64,000 nucleotides of DNA from JACDEA01 sp963742585 (GCA_963742585.1 CAVUMI010000009.1:1922001-1986000); one strand, 5' to 3'; counted from the stretch's first letter, positions 44,817-53,405 are shown. Numbers and translations are program-made. Notes: generated from the letters alone by a model not told the origin.

Positions 44817-45179
44817 CTATTTCTTCTTACGCCGCCTGCGGATCCGGTCGGCGCCCCGGGCCACCGGGTTGCGCTTGCCCTGCCGTTGGCGCTTGATCTG
44901 CTCGATGACCTCGGGACCGATGGAGTTGATGATGTCCTCGGCGGCGTCGAGGAGTTCGGCCGCGCCGTCGCCCACCTCCGGCGGGGTCGGCGGGGTCGGT
45001 TTGGGTGTCAGCGGCGCCACCGTCCAGCCGGCGTCGAACGTGCGGCGAGCGAACTTCGCGCAGTCATCCGGGCAACGCCACGGCGCGTCAGGGGCCAGGT
45101 CGAGCCTGCACATCCGGACGACCTCGCCCGAGCCGTACGTGCGGCTCTCGTAGAACCGGCAATCCTCCCGCATCGGCAT
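44817..45179 (-). CDS. Conserved cysteine-containing hypothetical protein
   Basis: 120 residues. MREDCRFYESRTYGSGEVVR, MCRLDLAPDAPWRCPDDCAK and FARRTFDAGWTVAPLT hold four or five cysteines in a likely metal-binding arrangement, followed by a Pro-rich linker, a helical part and a strongly basic tail (RQRQGKRNPVARGADRIRRR). Similar short proteins occur in actinobacteria; function unknown. A 19-base hairpin lies just upstream of the start. An alternative start is the second Met two codons in. Confidence 0.65.
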   Translation of the reverse strand: MPMREDCRFYESRTYGSGEVVRMCRLDLAPDAPWRCPDDCAKFARRTFDAGWTVAPLTPKPTPPTPPEVGDGAAELLDAAEDIINSIGPEVIEQIKRQRQGKRNPVARGADRIRRRRKKK

Positions 45180-45184
45180 TCTTA

Positions 45185-45203
45185 CGCCGCCCTCTGGGCG
45201 GCG
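45185..45203. terminator. Hairpin with 8-bp stem, 3-nt loop
   Basis: cgccgccc-tct-gggcggcg is a perfect short inverted repeat between the ABC ATPase (ending 45271 on the minus strand) and the next minus-strand gene start at 45179. It may end the ABC operon or act in the leader of the downstream gene. No T-run follows. Confidence 0.5.
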
Positions 45204-45270
45204 AGAATGGCAGGCACTCTGCCCATTGTGTTCGCTCGACTGCGCTCGCTCACAGAGCTAGATAGTGCCA

Positions 45271-46230
45271 TCACAGGCCGTCTACATAGATGCGGCGGAC
45301 GACTTCTTCGATGTCGGGCTCCTCCACGGCCAGGTCGATGAGCGGCGCTCGAGCAGCGACTTCGGCGACGAGGCGGGCCGCGGTGGTTCGGTCCTTGCTG
45401 AAACGCAGCCACTGCCGACGACCTTCGACCTTAAGCACGGTGGCGCCGGCGACCTCGAGCGGCGGCGCCTCCTCCTCGAGGTCGACCACCAGCGTGCGCT
45501 CGCCACCGAGACGGTCCTTGATGGCGTCGACCTGGCCGTCGTAGATCACTTTGCCGTGATCGATGATCAAGATGCGCGGGCACAACCGCTCGATGTCGGC
45601 CAGATCGTGCGTCGTCAACAGAACCGTGGTGCCGCGCTCACGATTGATCTGGGCCAGGAAGTCGCGCACCGCCGCCTTGCTCACGATGTCCAGGCCGATG
45701 GTCGGCTCATCGAGGAAGAGGATTTCCGGATCGTGAAGCAACGCGGCCGTCAGGTCGCCGCGCATGCGCTGCCCCAGCGAGAGCTGCCGCACCGGCGTCT
45801 GGAGGAACGCGCCCAGGTCGAGAAGTTCGACGAACGCCTCCAGATTCTCGCGGTGGCGGTGCGGGGGGACGCGGTACACGTACCGCAGCAGGTCGAACGA
45901 GTCGCGCAACGGCAGATCCCACCAGAGCTGTGTGCGCTGGCCGAACACCACACCGATCCGCCGGGCCAGTTCGACGCGCCGCCGCTGCGGATCGACGCCA
46001 GCCACTTGAATGCGCCCGCCGCTCGGCACCAGGATCCCCGTCAGCATCTTGATCGTCGTTGACTTGCCGGCGCCGTTCGGACCGATGTAGCCCACCATCT
46101 CGCCCGCGGGCACCGCGAACGTCACGCCGGCCACGGCGCGGACCTCAACGCGAGTGCGACGCAACCGGCCGGCCCGGTGCATCACCGTGAACGTCTTCTC
46201 CACGTTCTCGAGCTCGACGACCCCACCCAC
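45271..46230 (-). CDS. ABC-2-type transporter ATP-binding protein
   Basis: 319 residues. VGYIGPNGAGKSTTIKMLTG is Walker A, VVFGQRTQLWWDLPLRDSFD the Q-loop region, RQLSLGQRMRGDLTAALLHD the signature, PEILFLDEPTIGLDIVSKAA Walker B and VLLTTHDLADIERLCPRILI the H-loop. GTG 46230 (GGVVELENVEKTFTVMH) is the start because it follows the stop of the first permease by six bases; the open frame upstream is not coding. It drives the two DUF990/ABC-2-type permeases encoded upstream. Confidence 0.92.
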   Translation of the reverse strand: MGGVVELENVEKTFTVMHRAGRLRRTRVEVRAVAGVTFAVPAGEMVGYIGPNGAGKSTTIKMLTGILVPSGGRIQVAGVDPQRRRVELARRIGVVFGQRTQLWWDLPLRDSFDLLRYVYRVPPHRHRENLEAFVELLDLGAFLQTPVRQLSLGQRMRGDLTAALLHDPEILFLDEPTIGLDIVSKAAVRDFLAQINRERGTTVLLTTHDLADIERLCPRILIIDHGKVIYDGQVDAIKDRLGGERTLVVDLEEEAPPLEVAGATVLKVEGRRQWLRFSKDRTTAARLVAEVAARAPLIDLAVEEPDIEEVVRRIYVDGL

Positions 46231-46235
46231 TGGCG

Positions 46236-47045
46236 TCAGCTCCCCGTGCTCCGGTAGTGGCGGATCGCCAGACGCCAGAACGCGCCCGCGGCCACGGCGA
46301 CGGCCACCGCAACGAGCGGCGACGCGAAGCGGATGGCCGGTATCGAGAGGTGCTCGGGTCGGCTGAGGATGTACAACGACGGGAAGTAGTTCACGAACGC
46401 CATCGGCACGATGTAGGCAAGGAGGCGGCGCAGCCACACCGAGTACACGTCGATCGGATACTGCGTGAGGAAGTTGCCGCCGTAGGTGAACGCGTTGCCG
46501 AGCTGCGTCGACTCGACGGTCCAGACGTTGACCGCGGCGGCAATGACCCAGACGGCGCCGAAGATGACCGCACCGGAAACCAGCATCGCCGCGGTCACGC
46601 CGATTTTGGCCGGCGTCCAGACGACGTCGAGCTGCCCGATGGCCAGCGCCAGGACGAGTACGCCCTGGGCGAGCTTGCCGATACGCCGGAGCGCGAAGTC
46701 GTCGGTGATGAGCTGGAAGAGTGGACCGAGTGGGCGGACAAGGAACGCATCAAAGCTTCCAGTGCGGATGTGGTTGGGGAGCGCCTCCACTTGGCTGATC
46801 AGCAGGTCGGCCGTGTTGAAGCTGATGTTGGTCGCGCCGTAGAGGAACATCACCTCGGCCAACGACCAGCCGCCCAAGCTCGGGACATGACTGAAGATCA
46901 CGGCGATCGCCACGTAGTCGAGGAAGGCCACGAGGAACTGGCTGATCAGGAACAGTACGAACGACGTTCGGTACTGGAGGTCGCCCCGGATCCGCGCGCC
47001 GACGAGCCGCAGGTAGATCGACGCCAGCTCACCCACCTTGGACAA
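46236..47045 (-). CDS. ABC-2 family (DUF990) transport permease 1
   Basis: 269 residues with about six membrane helices. IYLRLVGARIRGDLQYRTSF is the usual N-terminus, followed by FLISQFLVAFLDYVAIAVIF, LYGATNISFNTADLLISQVE, IRTGSFDAFLVRPLGPLFQL and TYGGNFLTQYPIDVYSVWLR, all features of the PF06182-type (DUF990) permeases that come in pairs. Overlaps permease 2 by 17 bases. Confidence 0.88.
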   Translation of the reverse strand: MSKVGELASIYLRLVGARIRGDLQYRTSFVLFLISQFLVAFLDYVAIAVIFSHVPSLGGWSLAEVMFLYGATNISFNTADLLISQVEALPNHIRTGSFDAFLVRPLGPLFQLITDDFALRRIGKLAQGVLVLALAIGQLDVVWTPAKIGVTAAMLVSGAVIFGAVWVIAAAVNVWTVESTQLGNAFTYGGNFLTQYPIDVYSVWLRRLLAYIVPMAFVNYFPSLYILSRPEHLSIPAIRFASPLVAVAVAVAAGAFWRLAIRHYRSTGS

Positions 47046-47820
47046 TCACCTTCCGGGTCGCGACGAGTACGAGCGCGTGACCGGCCATGTAGAGCGCCGA
47101 GGACCACGCGATTTGCGCGCCGAGCACCAGCAGCAGCGCCCCGCCTTCGTGCCTGCCCATCAGGATCTCGACTGGAACCTGCAACGTGCCCACGAAGGGC
47201 AGGGCGCGGGCCAGCCCTTCCAGCCACGACGGGAAGAAGGTGATCGGCACGATCAATCCGGCGAGAAACAGCTGGGTCAGGACGACGAGCTGCATCGGGC
47301 CGCGGATGTCGAAGATCCAGAACGCGGTGAGGTTCACCAGGAACCGCAGGCCGAAGCTGACGATGACCGCACACACGATGCTGACCGCGAAAGCGAGCAG
47401 CGTCGGAATGTCGCTGGTGAACCGGAAGTCGAACACCAGAGCGCCGGCGGCAACAGGTGGCACGCCCCGGGCAAGCAGATGGAAAAGGGCCCGGCCCAGA
47501 TCCTGGGCGAGCCAGTAGCGCTGGAAGTCGAGTGGTCGGTAGAGGTCGGTGACAACGTCGCCCGTCCTGATCCGTTGGGCGATCTCGTCGGTGCCGAACG
47601 CCTCGGTCACCACCAGCAAACCCTGGCTGACGAAGACGAACGTCACCGCGTCGGTAGCGTCGAATCCGCCGATGTCGCTGCGGTGCGCGAAGACCGCGAC
47701 CATCACGTACGCCCGGATGAACCCGAACACCGATCCGGTGACGATGCGGGCCGCGGTCGCCCCGCGATACGCGGCATGTCGCCGGAAGCTGCGGCGAGCC
47801 ACCTCCCAATACAGGCGCAC
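47029..47820 (-). CDS. ABC-2 family (DUF990) transport permease 2
   Basis: 264 residues, about six helices. RLYWEVARRSFRRHAAYRGA, AYVMVAVFAHRSDIGGFDAT, VFVSQGLLVVTEAFGTDEIA, IRTGDVVTDLYRPLDFQRYW and PITFFPSWLEGLARALPFVG mirror the layout of permease 1. GTG 47820 is taken because the first conserved residues follow it at once. First gene of the three-gene ABC operon; divergent from the small lipoprotein gene, 43 bases away. Confidence 0.88.
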   Translation of the reverse strand: MRLYWEVARRSFRRHAAYRGATAARIVTGSVFGFIRAYVMVAVFAHRSDIGGFDATDAVTFVFVSQGLLVVTEAFGTDEIAQRIRTGDVVTDLYRPLDFQRYWLAQDLGRALFHLLARGVPPVAAGALVFDFRFTSDIPTLLAFAVSIVCAVIVSFGLRFLVNLTAFWIFDIRGPMQLVVLTQLFLAGLIVPITFFPSWLEGLARALPFVGTLQVPVEILMGRHEGGALLLVLGAQIAWSSALYMAGHALVLVATRKVIVQGG

Positions 47821-47863
47821 CGCATCACCCCCTCGGGCCAGGCGCGGAGGCGAGACTGTAGCG

Positions 47864-48277
47864 GTGCGTACCCTCTGGAAGGCAGCCCTTTTCGTCGCCG
47901 CGTGCCTGACCGCGGCGTGCGGTGGCGGCTCGAAGCCGGCGTTGACCACGCTGGTCACCACCACAACGGTGCCCGTGACCGCGCCACCGCCGCCGCCACT
48001 CGTCTTTGCCAAGCCGGAGGAAGCCATCCGCCACCTCGTTCTTCAGTGGCAAGCCGGCGACCGGGAGGCGGCCGGACAGGCCGGTACGCCCGAAGCGGTG
48101 GCGGCGCTGTTCGCCAAGCCGGCGAAGGTGGTCCAGTTCCGTAGCTGCGAAACCAGCCCGTCGGCCAACCTCGGCTCGGACTGCGTCTACCGCTACGACG
48201 ACGGCCTGATCCGTCTCCACCTCACCGTGACCAACGGCGACTGGCACGTGGTCACCGTCAGCTACGAAGGCGTCTAG
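47864..48277 (+). CDS. Small secreted lipoprotein, 137 aa
   Basis: The signal peptide RTLWKAALFVAACLTAACGG contains the lipobox LTAAC. A Thr/Pro linker follows, then a domain starting KPEEAIRHLVLQWQAGDREA, with CETSPSANLGSDCVYRYDDG containing a cysteine pair, and ending LTVTNGDWHVVTVSYEG. The body resembles small SnoaL/NTF2-like extracellular domains, but that is a weak guess. GTG 47864 is chosen from the signal peptide. Confidence 0.7.
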   Translation: MRTLWKAALFVAACLTAACGGGSKPALTTLVTTTTVPVTAPPPPPLVFAKPEEAIRHLVLQWQAGDREAAGQAGTPEAVAALFAKPAKVVQFRSCETSPSANLGSDCVYRYDDGLIRLHLTVTNGDWHVVTVSYEGV

Positions 48278-48296
48278 CCGAAGGCCTGGCGCGACC

Positions 48297-48322
48297 ACGG
48301 CCGGTCCTTGCGGACCGGCCGT
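48297..48322. terminator. Hairpin terminator between convergent genes
   Basis: acggccggtcc (48297-48307) pairs perfectly with ggaccggccgt (48312-48322) around the loop ttgc. It lies 20 bases past the lipoprotein stop and 50 bases past the end of sufB, so it can end transcription from both sides. Weak T-richness follows on the plus strand (gtgtgttcg). Confidence 0.75.
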
Positions 48323-48372
48323 AGTGTGTTCGTCGGGCGAATCGACGGACATCTTGGAAATCTGACGCTTGT

Positions 48373-50998
48373 TTAGCCGATCGAGCCTTCCATCTGCAGT
48401 TCAATGAGCCGGCTCCACTCGACGGCGTACTCCATGGGGAGTGTGCGGGTGACCGGCTCGATGAAGCCGTTGACGATCATCCCCATCGCTTGCTCCTCGG
48501 TGAGGCCGCGGCTCATCAGGTAGAAGAGCTGCTCGTCGCCCACCTTCGAGACGGTGGCCTCATGGCCGATGCGGGCGTCACGCTCCTCGACCTCCATGTA
48601 CGGCTTGGTGCCGGAGATCGACTTGTCGTCGAGGAGAAGCGCGTCGCAGCGCACGAAGCTCTTGGCGCCTTTGGCGCCCTCGGCTACGTGCACCAGACCG
48701 CGGTAATCACTGCGACCGCCGTCCTTGGCGATCGACTTGGAGATGATGGTCGAGGTGGTCTCCGGGGCGAAGTGGTGCATCTTCGCTCCCGCGTCCTGGT
48801 GCTGGCCGGCTCCCGCGTAGGCCACCGACAACACTTCGCCCGAGGCCTTGGGTCCGGTGAGGTACACCGACGGGTACTTCATGGTGAGCTTCGAGTTGTG
48901 AACGATGAAGCCCTCGGCAACGAAGTTGCCCGTACCTTCGACTTCGATATCCCACGTCGGCACCGTGTCCAGGTGCTCTGAAACCGCTACCGGTCGAATC
49001 TCGACCGATTCAGGCAGTGTGATGCTCGAGCGACCGACGCTCCGGAAGTGGCGAAGCTTGGCGGGCGCTTGCAACATCGCGGCCTCGCGCAAGCCGTCTG
49101 AGACGTGAGCGAGCAACCGCCCGTCGACCGGAAACTCCAGGCGGTGCGCGCCACGGCTGACCGAGTCATAGCCGAGGATTCGGACGCTGCGCTCGTCGTC
49201 GTGCTCGGTATGGATCCGACACGGGATCCCAAGCGTCGTGAGAACCTCAACCACATTCTGCAGCAGTGGCCGGTTCACTGACTTGACTGAGAACCCGCGC
49301 CGGCCCTTCGGCGCGCAACCGTCGGAGTCGAGGACACCGGCGACGAATGCGAGCCGCTGGGACTCGGGCAACTGCAGCACCCAATCCGGAACACGCTTTG
49401 CGTGGGCGCCTGAAGCGAAGCCGTTTCCCTCGAAGAGTTCAGCTAGCTCGACTGAGTTCCAGGTGACGGCGATGCCATCGCTTCGCTCGGTTGGTGTCGA
49501 GCCGGGCATTAGGTGACTCATCACCGCAAGCAATCTCGAGTGGGCACGATCCAAAGTCGGCGTCGCAAACGTGACCTTCGCCCAACGCCGACCACCGTTG
49601 GCCGCCGTCGGACCGTCGATCGAGCCGTCGCCAACGAAGAGCCCGAATAGCCACATGATGTCGTCGGTGGTCTCGGCTTCGACCACGAGCCTTGATGCGC
49701 GCACGCGTCGCGCAGAGAGATCGGTGGCGTATTGGTTCGATGTCGTGAACGTGACGAGCGGATCGGCCAGAGTCAGCTTGTACGGCTCGCCATAGTCGAG
49801 ACTCGTCCGCGGCACGATGGCCTGCGACAACTCGTCAGCGCGGACGTATGCGAGTTCGTAGCGCCCGAGCTTCTTCGCCCGCGCCGCGTCGTACGAGTAC
49901 GACAGGAACGGATGGTTGTCGGTCACCCGCAGTCGGCGTGCACCAAGGGAGACCTCTCGCACCGGCTGTTCGCCGGAGAAGCGCTTGGCGACGATCCGGC
50001 GCCAGACAAGTTCGCCCTTGCTGTCATCGAACGAGAGGATCTCCTCGCCCGGTGTCAGGAGCTCAATCGGCTTAACTCCCGAGCGAGTTGTCACGCGGGA
50101 GCCCTCCGCGAGGCAGCCGATGTTCCCGTCGATCCATTCGACGTGCGCCTCGGCCTCGGCCTTGGCCCGCTTGGTGACCAGGTTGTAGACGTTGGGCGAC
50201 CAGTTCTGGATGGTGGTGTACGTGATGCCGCGCGCTCGGATGAGCGATCAGCTCGACGACCGCGGAGTGCAGTGAATCATTCGTGTACACCGGCGCCGAG
50301 CAGCCTTCGATGTAGTGCACCTGGGCGCCCTCGTCGGCAATGATCAGGGTGCGCTCGAACTGGCCGGCGTTGTCGGAGTTGATCCGGAAGTAGGCCTGGA
50401 GCGGCATCTCGACCTTCACGCCAGGCGGCACGTAGATAAACGACCCACCAGACCAGACTGCTGAGTTCAGCGCAGCGAACTTGTTGTCGCCGGGGGGGAC
50501 GAGCTTGCCGAAGTACTTCTTGACCAGGTCGGGGTGGTCCCGCAGGGCGGTGTCCATGTCCGTGAACAGGATCCCCTGCTGCTCCAGGTCGTCCTTGTTC
50601 TTGTGGTAAACGACCTCCGAATCATATTGACTGGTAACTCCTGCCAGATACTTGCGCTCAGCCTCGGGGATTCCGAGCTTCTCGTAGGTCTGGCGCATCT
50701 GCTCGGGCAGGTCTTCCCACTCGCTCACCTGCTCCTGCTGCGGCTTCAGGTAGTAGTAGATGTCCTGGAAGTCGATGGTGGGCATGTTGACGGCGAACCA
50801 CGGCGCCATCGGCTTGCGCTCGAAGATGCGAAGGGACTTGAGCCGAAAGTCGGTCATCCACTGCGGCTCGCCCTTCCACCACGAGATCTCACGGACGACG
50901 TCCTCGTTCAACCCCTTGTTGGGCTTGAAGCTGTACTCGATGTCCGTGTCGGCCCAGCCGAGCTTGTAGCGGCCGAGGTCGAGATCAGTCGTGGTCAT
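48373..50998 (-). CDS. sufB: Fe-S cluster assembly protein SufB with in-frame intein (one-base frameshift in N-extein)
   Basis: SufB is the beta-helix scaffold on which SUF clusters form. N-extein: DIEYSFKPNKGLNEDVVREI, SFIYVPPGVKVEMPLQAYFR, YIEGCSAPVYTNDSLHSAVV, TIQNWSPNVYNLVTKRAKAE and HVEWIDGNIG. C-extein: SKLTMKYPSVYL, SVAYAGAGQHQDAGAKMHHF, KSFVRCDALLLDDKSISGTK, GDEQLFYLMSRGLTEEQAMG. An extra C near 50238 breaks the frame between ELIAH and RARGITYTTIQ. Without the intein and the extra base the protein is 467 residues, normal. The TATA-like TACTAT and a shared SUF half-operator precede ATG 50998. Separated from sufD by about 5 kb. Confidence 0.96.
48895..50115 (-). mobile_element. Intein with LAGLIDADG homing endonuclease in SufB (407 aa)
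   Basis: Starts at Cys1 in GNIG|CLAEGSRVTT and ends HN|SKLT, so the extein junction GNIG-SK matches uninterrupted SufB. Block A is CLAEGSRVTTRSGVKP, block B RVTDNHPFLSYS with Thr65 and His68, LAGLIDADG block C LFGLFVGDGSIDG (156-168) and block E FVAGVLDSDGC (257-267), block F-G DIEVEGTGNFVAEGFIVHN. Penultimate His and terminal Asn and the Ser+1 nucleophile are intact, so splicing should work. Open throughout, no frameshift. The endonuclease acidic residues (Asp163, Asp265) look present, so it may still be an active homing element. Confidence 0.95.
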
Positions 50999-51028
50999 GT
51001 GGCCAAATCAACTCCTGGGTATCGCGTA

Positions 51029-51041
51029 ATTTCCCCTACGG
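51029..51041. promoter_or_regulatory. Half-operator shared with the sufC promoter
   Basis: ATTTCCCCTACGG upstream of sufB is the exact reverse complement of the right half (33794-33806) of the palindrome before sufC. The opposite half here is poorly kept. On the sufB strand it lies just after a TACTAT that could be the -10. Common control of the two SUF units is inferred. Confidence 0.55.
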
Positions 51042-51167
51042 AGATAGTAACAAACCACTGCTCAGGAACGTTCCCGAGCCCCGTCAGGGACCCAAACACT
51101 TGTTCGGTACGATAACCACAGCGATGTAAGTCGGTGGTGGTACGGTCCGAGGAGGCCAGGGAGCGTC

Positions 51168-52658
51168 GTGGAAAACAAGCCGAGCGGTACGTCGACATCG
51201 AAATTTGGCGTCAGCCGGCGGGAGAGCCACGACGCGTCAGACTTCTACGCCCGGTTTGAGGCGCCGGAGATCAGCGCCGACGAGTCGATCAACGTCGCCG
51301 GTGCGCTGCCCGACGACGGGTGCATCCGCGGCGACGCCCGCGAAATGACGCATCTACCGGACAACTCCGTCGCCCTCGTAGTGACATCGCCCCCCTACTT
51401 CGCCGGCAAGGAGTACGAGGTCGCGCTCGGTGAGGGCGGCGTTCCGACTGACTACTTCGACTTCCTCGATCTCCTGCGCGACGTGTTCGCCGAGTGCAAA
51501 CGGGTGCTCGAGCCAGGCGGCCGTATCGCAGTCAACGTCGCCAACCTCGGGCGCAAGCCGTACCGCAGCCTGTCGGCTGACGTGATCAAGATCCTTCAAG
51601 ACGACCTGCATCTCCTGCTCCGTGGCGAGGTCATCTGGCAGAAGGGCGACGGCGCCTCGGGCAACTGTGCCTGGGGCTCATATTCGAGCGCGGCGAACCC
51701 GGTACTGCGCGACATCACCGAGCGCGTGATCATCGCCAGCAAGGGCCGCTTCGGGCGAGCCCGCTCGATGGAGCAACGGCGCAAAGAAGGCCTGCCGTAC
51801 GAGAGCACGCTGGCGCCGGACGACTTCATGACCTCGACTCTCGATCTTTGGCGAATCGAGCCGGAGAGCGCTCGTCGGGTCGGCCATCCCGCGCCGTTCC
51901 CGGTCGCCCTACCCGAGCAGCTGATCCACCTCTACACCTACCGCGGCGACCTCGTCCTCGACCCGTTCATGGGATCCGGGTCGGCGCTCGTCGCGGCCAA
52001 GACGCTCGGCCGCCGGTGGGTGGGCTACGACACCGACGAGAGCTACGTGACGGTAGCGAGGAACCGGATACACCATGCCCCGGTTATGACCAAGAGCGTC
52101 GGTGCGCCGGGGGCAACATCGGCGGCGCCGCCCTCGGCTGAAATCGATCCGGATGAGCACTTCCAAGCGCGGGCGACGCGCGAAGGCAAGACCGCGCAGG
52201 CGATTGCGATGCGCGTTATCCAGGAATTCGGCTTCACGATTGTGAAGCGCGACGTCAAGATTCGTGGCACCGGTGTCACCCTCAACGCGCTCGCCGAAGA
52301 TGCCGACGGTCAGCCCTGGTGGTTCGACGTGACCGGCGCCTTCACCACCCGGCGGGGAGGCCTGATCCGGACCGACACCATGTGGAAGTGCCTCGGACGG
52401 GCCCACGTCATCCAAAACAAGCCCAATCGCGAATCAACCGAGCGCGTGCCGCTGATCTTCTTGACTTCACACCTGCCGCCCAGAGGCAGTGCCGGCGACA
52501 CCGCGCTGCACGCGGCCGGTCCCGATGCCTTCTTCGACGCGATGGAGATGTATGACTCGGCGGGCCAAGAACGACTTGCGCAATACGCGAGCGGCGGCCA
52601 CTACACCCGTCCCCTCGCAGGCTTCTGGACGGAGCGAGAGATCGCCCGGCTGACGTAG
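51168..52658 (+). CDS. DNA methyltransferase (N4/N6, beta type) fused to a degenerate PD-(D/E)XK-like domain
   Basis: 496 residues. Motif IV is VVTSPPYF (73-78, SPPY form) and comes before motif I, VLDPFMGSGSALVAAK (264-277), the order of beta-class amino-methyltransferases; WVGYDTDESYV is the ribose-binding acidic block. After a linker (about 305-335) a second domain, HFQARATREGKTAQAIAMRV then GVTLNALAEDADGQPWWFDV and GLIRTDTMWK, ends FLTSHLPPRG. It is similar to the whole nuclease encoded two genes downstream, but the catalytic residues are altered (Asp to Asn, Glu to Asp, Lys to Thr). GTG 51168; divergent from sufB. Confidence 0.88.
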   Translation: MENKPSGTSTSKFGVSRRESHDASDFYARFEAPEISADESINVAGALPDDGCIRGDAREMTHLPDNSVALVVTSPPYFAGKEYEVALGEGGVPTDYFDFLDLLRDVFAECKRVLEPGGRIAVNVANLGRKPYRSLSADVIKILQDDLHLLLRGEVIWQKGDGASGNCAWGSYSSAANPVLRDITERVIIASKGRFGRARSMEQRRKEGLPYESTLAPDDFMTSTLDLWRIEPESARRVGHPAPFPVALPEQLIHLYTYRGDLVLDPFMGSGSALVAAKTLGRRWVGYDTDESYVTVARNRIHHAPVMTKSVGAPGATSAAPPSAEIDPDEHFQARATREGKTAQAIAMRVIQEFGFTIVKRDVKIRGTGVTLNALAEDADGQPWWFDVTGAFTTRRGGLIRTDTMWKCLGRAHVIQNKPNRESTERVPLIFLTSHLPPRGSAGDTALHAAGPDAFFDAMEMYDSAGQERLAQYASGGHYTRPLAGFWTEREIARLT

Positions 52659-52663
52659 GAGCC

Positions 52664-52993
52664 GTGCAGCCGGACTACGCCTATGCCGTACTTCACGGCG
52701 ATCCGCCCGAGGTGTTCGTCGCCGAAGACATCGACGTCCTTCACCGGGTGATCGCGTTGGAGATCGTCGCTCAAACGCCCGCAGGGGCTTTCTCCGCCGC
52801 CGTGCGCGAAGGCATCCGCACCGCGCTGCTGGACGAGCAATGGGGCACCGCGGTCCAGTTGTGGATGACGCACTACTCGCGACAGCCGCTCGACGTTTAC
52901 CCGTCGGGGCTTTCGGTGTGGTCCGATGCGAAGATCACCGCCGACTTGACAACTCTCGCGCTCCAGTTCCGCCCATTGTTCCGTGATGAGTGA
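52664..52993 (+). CDS. Small hypothetical protein of the R-M-like island, 109 aa
   Basis: Starts MQPDYAYAVLHGDPPEVFVA and has EDIDVLHRVIALEIVAQTPA then GIRTALLDEQWGTAVQLWMT. Mostly helical and soluble. No family recognised. The TAG of the methyltransferase, followed by GGAG and GTG, gives tight spacing, and its end overlaps the nuclease start, so the three genes form one operon. A helper or specificity role, or an inhibitor of the nuclease, would be guesses. Confidence 0.7.
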   Translation: MQPDYAYAVLHGDPPEVFVAEDIDVLHRVIALEIVAQTPAGAFSAAVREGIRTALLDEQWGTAVQLWMTHYSRQPLDVYPSGLSVWSDAKITADLTTLALQFRPLFRDE

Positions 52994-53405
52994 CTTCCAA
53001 GCCTCCTCCGGTATCCAAGGCCGTCAGTTCGCCGAGCAGTGCGATCAGCTGCTCGGTCACTACGGCTTCACGCTGCAAGGCAAGGTCGTGCTGCCCACAG
53101 TCGGCGTCGAGATCGACCGGGTCGCGAGCAGCCCTACTGGTCGCACGATCTGGTTCGAATACAAGGGCAGCGTTCAGGGCAGCCGGCCGGGCCTGATGCG
53201 GACGGACACGTTGAAGAAGGCGATCGCCAACGGCGCGTTGCTCGCCGCGCTCCCCGACCGCCATCCGTACGTCGTCCTCACGTCGCACCTGCCCGAAGTG
53301 CTGTCGGGGGCAGCGATGCTCAGCGCCGCCCGCGACCTCGGCTACTTCGACGACGTGATCTGCATCTACAAGCCGGCCGACGCCGCCCGGCTGCGAGACC
53401 TCTAG
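52983..53405 (+). CDS. PD-(D/E)XK-like nuclease of the R-M-like island
   Basis: 140 residues. GIQGRQFAEQCDQLLGHYGF is an N-terminal helix, VGVEIDRVASSPTGRTIWFEYKG gives Asp45 and Glu59-x-Lys61, a D...ExK arrangement seen in PD-(D/E)XK endonucleases, and YVVLTSHLPEVLSGAAMLSA the core strand and helix. The last third reads LGYFDDVICIYKPADAARLR. It matches the C-terminal domain of the methyltransferase block by block (GxEID/GVTLN, FEYKG/FDVTG, RTDT in both), but has the catalytic triad. Overlaps the previous gene by 11 bases (8 if ATG 52986 is used) and the convergent ABC gene by 4. Confidence 0.75.
   Translation: MMSDFQASSGIQGRQFAEQCDQLLGHYGFTLQGKVVLPTVGVEIDRVASSPTGRTIWFEYKGSVQGSRPGLMRTDTLKKAIANGALLAALPDRHPYVVLTSHLPEVLSGAAMLSAARDLGYFDDVICIYKPADAARLRDL

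Noticed and set aside
51065..51074. GGAACGTTCC palindrome upstream of the methyltransferase
   Set aside because: Resembles half of an SOS box (GAAC...GTTC) but lacks the four-base spacer, so I do not call a LexA site.
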